A stretch of DNA of 64,000 nt from Rhabdornis inornatus (Eukaryota > Chordata > Aves > Passeriformes > Rhabdornithidae): the NCBI GenBank assembly GCA_013397075.1, contig VWZS01004810.1, forward strand, positions 2,409,976-2,473,975, given 5' to 3'. This document shows, in pieces, positions 1 through 11,400 of this stretch (its first letter is position 1; every line of letters starts with the position of its first letter). Made by a program: the position numbers and the translations under genes. The notes under the pieces were generated by a model that saw nothing but the letters and a program-made list of their open reading frames with translations, was not told the origin of the DNA and ran no database searches.

Positions 1-75
1 TCGGAGTGCACGGGAACATCAGAGAGCACAGGGACACCAGAGAGCACGGGGACACCGGAGTGCACCGGGACCACT

Positions 76-104
76 GGAAATGTTAAAAACATCGAACTCC
101 ATTT
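76..104 (+). mobile_element. internally deleted CR1 3' fragment inside the minisatellite
   Basis: Positions 74-91 match 1171-1188 of the nearby CR1 copy base for base, and 94-104 match 1254-1264. The roughly 65 bases between those two segments are missing. It is therefore a tiny, internally deleted piece of the 3' region of the same CR1 type, embedded between minisatellite units. Confidence 0.6.
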
Positions 105-253
105 GGACAACCGGAGAGCACGGGGACATCGGAGTACACGGGGACACTGGAGTGCACGGGGACACCAGAGCGCATGGGGACATCAGCGCACACGGGGACC
201 ATTAGAGTCCACAGGGACATTGGAGTGCACGCGGACACCAGAGCACACAGGGA

Positions 254-344
254 GGGACATCACAGCACACAGGGACACCGTAGTGCACGGGGACACCAAA
301 GAGCATGGGGACATCACCACCTCTGTCCCCCACCTCCGCAGCTT
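254..344 (+). repeat. 91-bp direct duplication, copy 1 (ends at the N)
   Basis: Identical to 527-617 at an offset of 273 bp. This copy contains minisatellite units plus the unique junction sequence cctctgtcccccacctccgc and stops exactly where the N at 345 begins. The partner copy continues into unique flank. Confidence 0.9.
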
Positions 345-345
345 N
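345..345. other. assembly N (unresolved base or collapsed gap)
   Basis: This is the only ambiguous base in the window. It falls at the end of a 91-bp block that is repeated perfectly 273 bp downstream, so it probably marks a scaffolding join across the repeat array and not a single uncertain base. Confidence 0.85.
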
Positions 346-526
346 AGGACATGGGAGAGCACGGGAACACCGGAGAGCACGGGGACACCGGAGAGCGCGG
401 GGACCATCAGAGAGCATGGGGACACCGGAGTTCGCGGGGACACCGGAGTGCACGGGAACATCAGAGAGCACAGGGACACCAGAGAGCACGGGGACACTGG
501 AGTGCACGGGGACACCAGAGCGCATG

Positions 527-617
527 GGGACATCACAGCACACAGGGACACCGTAGTGCACGGGGACACCAAAGAGCATGGGGACATCACCACCTCTGTC
601 CCCCACCTCCGCAGCTT
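527..617 (+). repeat. 91-bp direct duplication, copy 2
   Basis: Identical to 254-344. This copy runs on without a break into the unique sequence cttcctctcggcccttccc, so it is likely the genuine right end of the array. Confidence 0.9.
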
Positions 618-1069
618 CCTCTCGGCCCTTCCCACAAAGCAGGCTCTGTTTCCTCCTCTCTTGATGAGATTCATGGATGATTTTCTTTGTCTGGAGAACC
701 CAAGCTCTCATTTTTTCTCCTGCCCCTGGCAGCAATTCCACACTGAGCGTAGGAGCTGTGGGTTGATAATTCCCTTCAGAGTGCAGCTGGAAGGTGCCAT
801 GAGGTTGGCGTCAAGGTGGTGGCCTCAAGATGCACCAGGAGAGAACTGTAGAAGTAGTTATGGAAACACTCCCAATTTACCAAAGGTCTTAATGAATCTA
901 ATTAGAAGCATCAAGATTTGGCTGAAAACAAGGAATTTTATTAATTGGCTTGCAAACCTAAATTGTTTTCATTACATGTTGGGATAAATATTTAAAGTTC
1001 TGCTCTACAGCTGAAACATCTGTTGGACTAAAGATGAGCAAAACCCAAAAATCCAGGACGGAAAATTGG
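618..1069. other. unique non-coding DNA
   Basis: Non-repetitive sequence to the right of the minisatellite. One frame from the array runs through to 987, but it has no recognisable domain. I see no promoter, exon or RNA gene. Confidence 0.6.
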
Positions 1070-1302
1070 CTCAAGTTGCACCAGGAAAGATTGAGACGGG
1101 ATATAAGGAAATACTTCTTCACTGAGATAGTGGTCAGGCATTGCAAGAGGAAGTGATGGAATCACCATCCCTGGAAATGTTAAAAACACCACGTGGATGT
1201 GGCACTTGGACCTATGGCTTAATGGAGAATGTGGCAGTGCTGGGTTAACAGCTGAACTCCATTTTAGGTGTCTTTTCCAGCCTAAAGGATTCTGTGATTT
1301 AG
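1070..1302 (+). mobile_element. CR1 LINE, 5'-truncated 3' end
   Basis: The segment follows the order of the CR1 3' region: caccaggaaagattgag, a motif for a repeat-leader segment with ttcttcactgagatagtggtc, then atcaccatccctggaaatg, gtggatgtggcacttgg, and a terminal ttttccagcctaaaggattctgtgattt. Mismatches to the family pattern and the lost tail repeat suggest an old copy. It carries no coding capacity. Confidence 0.9.
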
Positions 1303-2537
1303 GGGAAGGGATATAGGTAGAAGAATGGACATTCCTCAGGGTGTAAAATCGTATTTGAGAAGAGTTCACCTGCAGGGGTAGTTCATGAAGTAAAAAGGTT
1401 CATGTACAGATGGACTCACCTGCAGAACTTTTTTTCTATCAAATTAACCTCATCTCCATTTAGCTGTTTCAAGGAGCTGTGTGCTGACAGCTGTGGAGTA
1501 ACTTGGGGTTGTTCATGACTGCTTCCTGAATTGATCCATGAGAAATTTAAGCTCCTTGTTTAAAAATTACTGGCCCTATGGCGAAGCTCCTCATTATAGT
1601 TCTGAATATTCTCTGTATCCGTCAGTACAGCCCTTTGTCTGAAGCTCTTCCTCTGAACAGGAAAAATTAAGGACTTACCTATGGAAAAAATGACAGGGAT
1701 ATGTAAAATGTTTTGGCTGGAAGTGGAAGGACTTCAACTTGGTCTGAAGATAAACCCTTGCAGTATTTAGTGGTAAAATCCTACTGCTCAGTGGCTTTGG
1801 GTAAATTGTGACCACCTGGGCTGAAATGCAGTCAGGGCCTCCCATTAAACAAGGAGAGTTGTGATAATCAGTTTGTTATAATTCTGTTGTTCAATATGCT
1901 AATTCTGCATTCAAGTGCTTCCCAATTTGTCAATGCTCTGGTACTACCCAGAAGTCCATATATTGCCACATTTTAGGGTTCACCAGGCCCAGCTGCAGAG
2001 TATTTTTGTCTTAGTAAAAAGCTCCAGCCCTTTTTCATGCCTCACTCTTCCAACGCATCCATTTCCTTCAGCGCTGCAGTCCCAGCTTTTGTGTGGCTGC
2101 TTCATGTGTGGCCTCTTTGGAAAACAACACAGCCAAAAGGTTATAATTCACTTTCAGGTATCATCCATGTGTCTGTTTGGTACTGAAGTTGTGGGCTTTG
2201 GCTTATTTTTCATTAACTCTCCTATTTTCTCTTTGTCTTCTTTGGCAGCAAATGGGAAATACTTGCTGTGAAAATGAATCTTGATTTTTAGGTCCAAATT
2301 TTCTCTTCTGTTCCAGGACACGATGTTCCAAAATCATGAGGTTTTGGTTCTCTTTCATTCATTTTAATCCCCAACACATGTCACTTTCTCCATAAAATTC
2401 TGCTAAAAAAATTGTAATAGGCATGTTTTGCCATTTGGTGGCAAAATAAATTAAATGTGGCTGTTGGATGCAGCTGGCAACCAGCTCAAGAGGGAGACTC
2501 TATTTCCATCAACTCTCCTCTGTTAATGTAGCTTCTT
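1303..2537. other. unique non-coding DNA
   Basis: AT-leaning sequence with no repeat I recognise. A polypyrimidine stretch ending in ggcag at about 2230-2250 resembles a splice acceptor but has no supporting coding sequence downstream. Nothing else is evident. Confidence 0.6.
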
Positions 2538-2676
2538 CAAACCTATTCCAGAACCATCTGGACACAATCCCATGCCAAGTGCTCTGGTAGGACCCTGCTG
2601 GAGCAGGAATGTGGGACCAAATGCCCTTCTGTGGTCCCTTCCAGCCTGTCCCATCCTGGGATTCTGTGACTCTGTC
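2538..2676 (+). mobile_element. CR1 LINE 3' end fragment
   Basis: It contains the CR1 3' segment with ccatgccaagtgctctgg, gaccctgctggagcaggaatgtgggaccaa, tggtcccttccagcctgtcc, and a terminal attctgtgactctgt that resembles the 8-bp tail. It is about 140 bp long, 5'-truncated and diverged. Confidence 0.85.
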
Positions 2677-5591
2677 ATGCAGAACTGGGATCTCATTCCC
2701 ACCCAGCCAGGGCACAGGCAGGGAACAGCACAACAACGTGACGGGGGGTTCTGGTCCAGCACAGAAGTGCAGGAAAAGCTAAAGCCTATGTTGAATTTTG
2801 AAGAGGTAAACTGAGACACTGATGGGAGATTTCAACAACAGTCAATGGTGGTAATCCAGTACTACAATTTTTACAAAGAAAATTACATTTTTAATATGGT
2901 TTTGTGACTTAAAATCCCTGTGTGACTTTGGTTTCTTAAACTGAATGCTGACTTTCTGGATTCCTGTTCCTTCCTGCATTCCTGGTGATCCTGCACATGG
3001 ACAAGGGAGAGTGCAGCCCAAGCTCTGTGTGTCTGCTTTGATCCCAGCCCCAGCAGCAGCCATCCTGCTCACCCTGTCCAGCCTGGCACATTCCTGTGTT
3101 CCAGGAATCTCCAGCTCTTGGCTCTCCAGGTGCCCTGCAAGCCAGAGAACGGCTCCAGGGTGAACCCAGTGCAGTTGTAGAAGGGAAACTTTAATTAAAA
3201 AGCCTGAAGCAAAAAAATCCTTCACTCCTATGGGCTGGAAAGTGGGAAGGGAAATGGAATTTAGCTCGAGTTCCTTGTGGTTTCTTGTTTTTCACGTAGG
3301 GAGATGCACTGAGGCCGCTGAGCTGGCACTGGGGATTTGCTGCCAGGTAAGGAGCCCTGGGTCTGGCTGGGTGCCATGGGAGCTGGCTGTGTTGGATTTG
3401 GCCACAGCAGCAGAAAATAGTGTGTTCCAGGCAGGAGAAAAGCCGACCAAACATCTTCTGGTGTGAGGCGATTGAAATCCCTGGCATTAGGCACAGGATG
3501 AACTCGAAGCAAATTTAGAATATGTGAATTATTTGAGCTGAAAGTTTGCGAATGCTGAGCAAATGTTAATGTGTCAGCCCAAATCCCTCCTAAGGTAGGC
3601 AAGTATTACTTGCTGTCTTCATTTCACTGACTGGAAAATTGAAATTTCAAGGGCTTCAACCTCCATAATCTTGATATAAACTAGAACTAATTCTGTTTTT
3701 GTGGTGTTGCTCCTTATTGGTGCTGATGTAGGTGAAATTTGAAAGCAGCTTTCCTTTTCCTGCCAGGGAGAACTGGGACAGCTTACACAAGCAGATGAAT
3801 CCCCAGGAAACAATGCTCTGGTACCTGTTGATATTGGCAAAAGTGCTCGAGTTTCATTCAAAATACAGAGTTTTATTCACTGGTGCTTCTTCTACCCGTG
3901 CAGCCTCTGCCTGGGTGATTACTCTTGGCCAGCTTCAGAACTTCGCAGGTCTATGAAAGCATCTGTCAGCAAATAAAACACACAGGCTCTAAGGAAAGTG
4001 TTTCCAAAGTGTATCTGAAGCCTGTTGGAATCAGCCTGCTGGAATTTGCATTAGATTCTTTTTTAGTTGCATCAGCTGGGAATATATTGTGACTGCCTGA
4101 CACTTCCCATTTACTGAAGCTGAATGGAATCCTGATGGAGAGGGGTTTTAATAGAGATGTCACCTATTCAAAGGACAGCGTTTGACAAATGCTGTCAAGC
4201 GTTTTTACAACAATTATTTTGTACCAAGCTTTTTATGCAGACAAATCCCAAGGTGCTTTACATTAATCTTTTCGGGTGGAGGGGGGAAGGAGGAACAACT
4301 GTGATTTGTTCTTGCCTTTAATCATCTGAAACCCTTTGATTTTCTGTCTTATGATAAAAGGCCTTCTTTGAGGTGTGCCAGGAGGAGGAAAAGCTTATCT
4401 TGTGTGCAGGGTGTTGAGGAAAAATTATTTACTCCATAATGCAGCCAAGTAGATTCTGTTGGGTTCATTTGCCTCTGTTCTTGATTAATAAATTATATTT
4501 GTGCTTAGAATGAAAAGTGGATAGGGCTATGTGACCTCCTTTCAGAAGATGAAATTATATATACATTTACATTCATAAATTCTACTATACATCCTGTCCT
4601 GCTTAAACACATCAAACATTAAAATCACTTCAAAAACAACTCATTGGCAATGGCTATAAAAACAGAGCAGAAAACAAAGCAGCATCATCCACCACCCCCT
4701 GAAATTCAAATGTCACTTCTAATGAGGAACATACTTAGAGCCTCTAAGATCTCAGTGCTCAAGATGAATAAACAAGCAAGTTTTCTACCCAGAGCTGTGA
4801 CTTGACCCATAAAAACTCCCAGGCAGGAGTGGTCTCAGTTGAATAAGGTGTTCTGGGCACGTCTCTGAATGCCAGCCCAGGGCCCTGGAGATATTTAGGG
4901 GCTGAATTTGCTGCTCTGAATGGTGAAAAAGTGATTGAGAACTGTTTCAGCTCAGGTTGTTGCTTTGGGGGAAATCTTAGCAGTGCTGCTGAAGAACTCA
5001 GTGGAGAAAGCAAGAAGGGATGAGTTGTGATCAGAGAGGGAAATCACTCCAGCAGTTTTTTACCTGCCTATTTTAATCCATTCAGTGTTTCTTGCAAATA
5101 TTTGATGCCTTTTTTTGCTATATATAACATAACTCTATCAGAGGAGGACTTGAGTGGCAGTAGATTCCTAATTCCTCCAGAGACAACCAGAGAAAGGTCA
5201 AAATTACCACGTGAAACCACTGTTTTAAAGAGAAACTTGAATTATGATTATGTTTTATTAACATCAGCCTGTCCCATGGGGGCAGGAAAGGGTTAATGCA
5301 TTGATACACAGGGTGAGTGTGTCACCTCAACTGTGTCATGTAGGCAAAACTTCCTTTCCCAAGGAGGTGTTTATCCAACATGCCCTGAGACACCAAACCG
5401 TGCCTGGACACTGGACACGATCACCTTAAACAGCAACAATTCCCCTGTGTGGTGAGCTGGCTTTTCCTGGAGGGATAATCCCAAATGTTTCCAGCACAGA
5501 AGAATCACAGGCTCAACATCTGCTGTGGCTTGCCTGTTGAATGTGTGCAATGCTGCAGTCTCAACTTTAGGATAAGGCTATGTTGTCCTCA
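2677..5591. other. unique non-coding DNA
   Basis: About 2.9 kb with no recognised element. AT-rich stretches occur at about 4480-4640. Short open frames on both strands here overlap each other and match no protein family I know. Confidence 0.6.
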
Positions 5592-5744
5592 GAGGGACCA
5601 AGGAAGTTGGTCCCATCCCTGGCAGTGTCCAAGGCCAGGCTGGATGAGGTTTGGACACCCTGGGATAGTGGAAGTTGTCCCTGCCCATGGCAAGAGATGA
5701 ACTTTAAGATCCCTTCCAGCCTAAACCATTCCATGATTCTATGA
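5592..5744 (+). mobile_element. CR1 LINE 3' end fragment
   Basis: The order atccctggcagtgtccaagg, ccaggctggatgaggtttgg, gtggaagttgtccctgccca, aagatcccttccagcctaaa and a tail of ccatgattctatga is diagnostic of a plus-strand CR1 3' end. The copy is 5'-truncated to about 150 bp. Confidence 0.92.
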
Positions 5745-8116
5745 AGATGTGTTCCTAAAACATCATTTTGTCTTTAAATTAGCATTCCAATGCTGACCAA
5801 AGAACATATATATATAAAGATATATAAAAATATTTAAAGATAACTAAAGAATTTATTTAGTAGCTGATGTACCAACAGCAACCTTGAGCTCCCATTTGAA
5901 GTTTTAGCAATCCCAGGTTGTTCAGATTTGTGTTAAATCAGTGTAAAATCAGCTTAAGTGACAGGATGCTCCAAGATTAGCTGAGAAGTGAAGATGATGT
6001 CAGTGAGGATGTGATCCAAAGGAGCAGTTGGAGCTGATAGAACAAGCTACTAGAAAGCTGTTGATTCATTGATATATTTTATAATAAAATCCCTCATCCA
6101 GCTCTGCACTGAACCCACACTGAGGGTGTGGACGAGGCTCCTGCCATGATCTGATGGAGCTGGGCCTGCTGACCTCCACTAAAAGGAGAAATCCCTGAGT
6201 ATTGCCACTTAAAAGGAAGCACAATTAAAGTACTGGGAAAGACATTCCACAACTGTGTCACTTTTTTGTCGAGGAAAGAAAGCTGAGCAAATCTTCTGTC
6301 ATTAGCATTTGATCCTATAAATATTTAAATGTCAGCCCTCCTGGGAGGAGAGCAGTGCTGCTTTCTGAAATGGGGTTATGCTAGAAAGATGATATTTAAA
6401 TTTTTGCTAATGCTGTACTCTAATTTGATCTTTTTCTGTCTCGCTGCTTCAATTGACTTTCTGTAAGAAAAATAGAAATTCAGCCCACATCTCCCAAAGG
6501 TTTTTCTAACAGCATTTAAAGATAATACAAAAATAATCCAACCTAAATACCAGCAATTGAAGGCTATGGAGTTTTTCAGTGGTGTAACACTGTTTTTCAA
6601 CTACAGATTTTTCTTGAGTGCATGGAAAATGTAGGTTTTTTATAATCTCAACTCCTCATTCCAATGCTGAGTTGTTTTAATGAGCACAGAACCTTTCCCT
6701 GATTATCTGTTCAGATGGGGAGAACCAACACTGTTCAGGGAACGTCTGTTTTAGAAAAGAGTTATTACTTTCCAAACAATGTTTCAAGACTTCTTTTTAT
6801 AATAGAGTTTCAAATATAAAGCCACACATTCTGAAAGAAAAATCTTATGAGGCAATGATGAAATCAAGTCTTCGAGGTGAAATGAAATATTGTAGTTAAA
6901 TGTATTCTGTACCTTTGGACCACTGGACTCAAAAGTCCAGGACGTGTTAATTGAAGACTTTTTTCTACTTTTTCTCACTCTAAAAGTTCAGAGGATCAAA
7001 TAAAAAGTTTACTGAAATCCATTTTGGGGAATGTGGATCAGTATTTTGTTTGTTTAACTTCAGTTCTTTGGCAATTATTTGTCTTTTCAATATTTTTTCC
7101 TCAAGAAATGCCAGGGATAGAGTTGTGCTGAAATAGCATCATAATAATAATATAATAATAGCATCACAATCAAATAAAAGTTGCCTTTGACAACTCTCTC
7201 TTCACATGGTCCAAAGGCCTTTTCCTCTTTTCCTTTTGACCATATTTGTCCTGGAAGAACACAATCCCTTTTTGTTTTGCTGACTTAGGGGTTTTCTTGG
7301 ATGTTGTGTCTGACCTTGTTTATCCAGAGAGAGGAAGAAATCCTCAGAAATTCTCTTTTGCTCATTTCTGATGGACAATGACTCCTGTGTGTCAGGAATT
7401 CCAGCTGAGGAGGACTGGCTGCATTACTGACCTTCATACCCTGCTGTAATTTTGTGAATTGCTGCCTTTACAGTGCTGAGGAAACAGGACTTTCCTTATT
7501 CCATTGTTTGAACTGGGGAATGCAGGACTTAAAGGCTTTTATGCCTTCTGCAGAAAGGTTTCTGAGCAATTCCATTTTCTCAGGCATTTGGGATATAATA
7601 CAAGAAGCAAAAGTGAGTCTGAATCAGTTTTAAAAGAAGAAATAGATATTTGAAGGGAAGGGGGAAATGAACTCATGGTTGTGGAGGTCATACTCAAGTA
7701 TGGGAGAGGAAAGGAATTTATTTACAGTCAATGCTAAAGATATCAGGAATATATATCATAACAAAAAAAAAATTTAAAAAAAAAAGGAGGTAAAGAGGTA
7801 AATAGATAAATGGAACTGGTAAAATAAAGAATCCAGATTGGGAGTGGTAGTGATTGAGCCGTCTTCAATAGCAGAACCCAAGAGTTGGGGAAAAGCTGAT
7901 GCAGACACTGAGAAGTAAAAGGAAAAATGTAAAAAGTAAAAGGAAAAATATAAAAAGTGGGGCTTGAACCAAGCTTGAAAAGCTGGAGGACAAAACCCCC
8001 AAAATATGAGAACAGGAAGTCTGATAACTACACAATGAAGACTAAAAATGTGACTTGAAGATGTGAACTTAATTTACTTAACTGGAAGAATTTGACCCAA
8101 ATTATTGCTACCATAA
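5745..8116. other. unique, AT-rich non-coding DNA with short simple repeats
   Basis: TA-rich tracts lie at 5805-5860, an (ATA)n stretch at 7141-7160, an A-rich block at 7760-7790 and a 21-bp unit repeated about twice at 7913-7954. No exon, promoter or RNA gene is supported. Confidence 0.6.
7913..7954. repeat. 21-bp A-rich direct repeat, two copies
   Basis: Units 7913-7933 and 7934-7954 differ at a single position (gtaaa against ataaa). Minor local duplication. Confidence 0.8.
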
Positions 8117-8120
8117 GTAC
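8117..8120. repeat. target-site duplication (left) of solo LTR
   Basis: GTAC here is repeated at 8478-8481, directly flanking the TG...CA ends of the LTR. The 4-bp size fits integration by a gammaretrovirus-like (ERV1) integrase, although GTAC is palindromic and short. Confidence 0.65.
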
Positions 8121-8477
8121 TGATGCCTTGAGGAGCAGGAACGGAGGCTACACACAAAGTTGTGAGGAATAAAATGGGTATTTATTAAGAGGCCTACAAA
8201 AGGCCTACAAAAGCCACACCCTAGCAGGCCCCTGCCTGGATGGCTCCAAGATGGAAGCAAAGGAGACCTTGGCCACAAAATCTCACACTTTTATAGGTTT
8301 TGGTTCATTTGCATGAACCGGCCCTCCTCTTTCCATGTTGTTTATGCTTAGGGCCTGAAGTTTGCCGAAACTGTCCTTGAGTTCTCAACTGGAATTGGAC
8401 TGGTTTGTCTTCATCACCCTAGCACATCAGAAAAGCACATCCAAGCAGAATAGAAAAACTTAAAACATAAGGCATCA
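8121..8477 (-). mobile_element. solo LTR of an endogenous retrovirus
   Basis: The 357-bp element begins with TG and ends with CA, has perfect 9-bp inverted termini (tgatgcctt and aaggcatca), and is flanked by GTAC duplications. Read on the minus strand it shows a TATA box (cctataaaag, plus-strand 8288-8297) and, about 100 bases further, an AATAAA signal (plus-strand 8181-8186), which is the U3-R-U5 order expected of an LTR. There is no internal viral sequence on either side, so it is a solo LTR left by recombination between two LTRs. A 12-bp repeat (aggcctacaaaa) occurs twice inside it. The ERV class is inferred only from the 4-bp duplication. Confidence 0.85.
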
Positions 8478-8481
8478 GTAC
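8478..8481. repeat. target-site duplication (right) of solo LTR
   Basis: GTAC, matching 8117-8120. Confidence 0.65.
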
Positions 8482-11400
8482 CATGATTATTTATTACTAA
8501 GGAGACAATCCCAAGTGCTCTGGAGTTGTAGAGGAAGACTCCCAAAGACCATCAAGAGAAAGCTTTTTGGAAATGTTTATTCCCATTCAAGTTGAGGAAA
8601 TCATAGTTCTGATTTGTAATGTGCCAACACATCTGCTGCTCTGCAAGGGCACTGACAATGGAGCTTTAAAGGACCTGAATCCCAAAGCACCATCCCACTG
8701 CTGCTTCTGCCATCAGCTGTCCAACCACTTCATGAACGTGGTGGTTTCCATGCTCTTCATTTAGGGGTTGGGATGCAGAAGCAAAGGCTGAAGCATTTAC
8801 AAAACGTTTGCTGATTTTTCCAGGTCTTGAGATTCAATTCTTATTTCAAAGTGAGTTTTCCATTTTGGTTGTTTCTCCTGTGAATGCTGAGCCAAGAAAA
8901 GAGCCTGAAATGACTTCAGGCAGCAGGAGCTGAAGGGTTCCATTCAGATCTCCCACTTGCTGTGCCCCACTCCAGAGGGGCTCCATGGTGCTTTTATACC
9001 CTTAAATTAAAATGCTCCTCAGGCTTGTAATGATCCTCAAGAAACACAGATGTGTCTCCAGCACTGCCTTTCCTGCGGGCTCTGCCTGATGGCAGTGTCA
9101 TATTTAGCAAGAAGTTCTAGTGTTTATTTCTGATGGGATCAGCTCCTTTCACTCCTTCACTTGTTTTCTTGACTGCTTTTCAAGCACTCCACTTAATTAG
9201 GAGGATTAATACTTCTCAGTGACAGAGCCTTCCTTCCCTGTGAATGGAGTGCAATTAAAATACCCTGTCAGGAGAAAGGGTGGTCTTTATTGCTCAGCCT
9301 GCCAGATGAGGTGCTTGAAACACGAGGTATTTTGTGACAAGTAACTTAGTCCCTTTGTTCCCATCACGAATTCTGGATAATTATTCCCCTTTCCACCCCC
9401 TCCTTTGTGTGCCTTGTCTGCTCAGACTTTGAGTTGCTGGGAATGGACTCACTTCCAACGTGTTTAAAAGTTCTTCAGAGAGATCTGTCACTTCAGCTTG
9501 CTGCTGCTTCTGCAGGAAACATTGAAAGCCACTAGCTCCATGTTTTCTGTCCTTTTTTCCTTTTGTTCCTCTTCTCTTCTCCTTCATATTTAAGGGAATA
9601 CATCGTTCTTCCCACACACACCTGTTGCGCCTGGCAGATATCAAACACTTCCAGCACGCCATAAGCCACTTCTCCCTTAGCTTCCCTTCACTCATCAATT
9701 TGGCACCTCTTCTTTTTTTAAAGTGTTTTCATCCCAGGACAACTGCCTTTCCCACCATGATTGATATCCTCCCATTTCAGGACAACTTTTCCCTTTATGA
9801 TACTTTTTGCAAATTTTAATCACAGCAGGGATTTTTTGAGGTGAAACTGGTTTTTGTCTGTTTTGTTGTTTGTTTTTTTTCACTTCAATTTATAACTTTA
9901 TTTTGGATGTTTACTTTAAAAGATCCAGTCTGGGATGCTGAAGCAGATTTATTTGTTTGGTTTGGGGTTTTGTTGTGTCAGTACCTTTATCAAAATACTC
10001 ATGGTCAGATTAGGAATATTTAATTCCCTATCACAAGAGCAGGCAGGTGTTCTCAATGTCTTACACTCCAAGTTTGACCTGGCTGTTCAGCTTTTTGGTG
10101 GCAAAAGACATTAAATTGAGTAAGATGGACTCGAAATACCAAAAAATCTGTGAAGCCATTGTGCAGCAAAACTTCTCCAGTGCTGCAATTATTTCACACA
10201 ATGTTCACACTCAGGGACTATACTGGAATTCCATATGGTTAAAGCAAAGGGAGGATGTGAAATTCCATGGAAAAGCTGTGGAAGTCCTTTTTCCATTACA
10301 GTGACGTGAGGGGAATGGATTATCCAGGACCTGTAATTACCTTTCCTTCAGCTACAGAAAGAGCTGCCACACTCTTTGTGCCTTGTGGCTCAAAGCTTTC
10401 CCCTTTCCCTCCCCAAGGGGTCACTGTCATTGTGCTGCTCCCCTCCAGCTGCTTGTCATTGCAGGGAAGTGCTGCCAGCGGCTCCTTTTGGTGAGTGACA
10501 CTTATTGCCAGGGTGTCAGTGCTCTGTGCCTTGGGAAAGGTGATGTTTGGGAGAAAACACGGGCCAGGCTCTGTCTGTCACTGCAAGATGAGCTAATCTG
10601 CCCCTGTGACACCGTGTGAAGCTGTGGCTGTGCCACACACCCCTGTTCCCCTCCTGCCACCCCCAGTCAGGGGACAGGAGCTCGGGGATTGCTGTGGCAT
10701 CTGTCCTGCCCTGTCTGTGCTGATGTGCTCTGGTTCTTGCAACACTCTGGGCCATTCCTGAAGCCACCTCTGCTCCTGTCTGTGCTCCCACAAACGAACG
10801 AGATTCGGCCCCAGGACAAGCTGGGCCAATGTTCCTCCTTAAACCCCTGGCTGCTGGGTGGGAGCTGAAATCAGAACTCCTCTTCACGTCCTCCTGCTCT
10901 GCTTTCCAGAGATCTGAAGCAAGAATTGCATGGTGACTTCTAAAATAAAAACAGACTCCCAAACTTGGCTTGTCCTGGGTGACTATTTATGTTTTTTTCC
11001 CATTTCTTCAGAGCAAAGTTCTGCCTTCTGATTTCAAAGCTGTTGCTCAGCCAGTGCTGTAGGGTGTATATTCATTTATTGGGATAACACGACAACAGGC
11101 TTGGGTGTTCTCAGCTTTATTTTACTTGACTTCACATGAAATCAAGTAAAGAATAAATGGTGCAGTCAAAATCAAGCCCTGTCTTCAGTCCACAGTGAGA
11201 TGACTGGGAGAAGTTCCCTTGACTTCTTAAGATTTTTTTTTCTTTTTGAATTAGGAAATAAAATAATAAACTGGTTTTTCAATGTTCATCCCTAACAAAT
11301 TTATTCTTAGAATGGGTTGGGTGGTGAACAATGAGCAGCTGTTCAGAAAACCTCCTGATAAAGGCAAAAAGGGGCTGCAGAGAGATCTCCTTCCACCATC

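Larger units (their letters stand above)
1..617. repeat. 18-bp GC-rich minisatellite array
   Basis: Tandem monomers of 18 bp resembling ggggacaccggagagcac, with variants (gagtgcac, gagcgcat, cagcacac) at the end of each unit. The array runs from the left edge of the window to about 590, with breaks at about 76-112 (a CR1-like scrap), 320-344 and at an N. Because 18 is a multiple of three, all frames stay open on both strands, which creates several overlapping Arg/Gly/His- or Ser/Pro/Val-rich frames that are not genes. The left end lies outside the window, so the full array is longer. Confidence 0.9.

Noticed and set aside
103..987. 294-codon open frame on the plus strand and overlapping frames on both strands
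   Set aside because: The first two thirds are the 18-bp minisatellite including an N, and the remainder has no domain; several frames are open at once, as expected from a frame-preserving repeat.
618..1000. Frame through the array edge considered as the 3' exon of a gene
   Set aside because: No splice acceptor at the boundary and no known domain; the stop is simply the first one after the array.
2215..2270. Polypyrimidine tract ending in ggcag, as for a splice acceptor
   Set aside because: The open frame stops 20 bases later, and no matching donor or upstream exon is evident.
10516..10962. 148-codon minus-strand frame
   Set aside because: No domain or codon-level support, and it overlaps other frames.
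11116..11157. Palindrome considered as a microRNA precursor
   Set aside because: The stem is only about 20 bp with a 2-base spacer, too short for a precursor hairpin with a loop.
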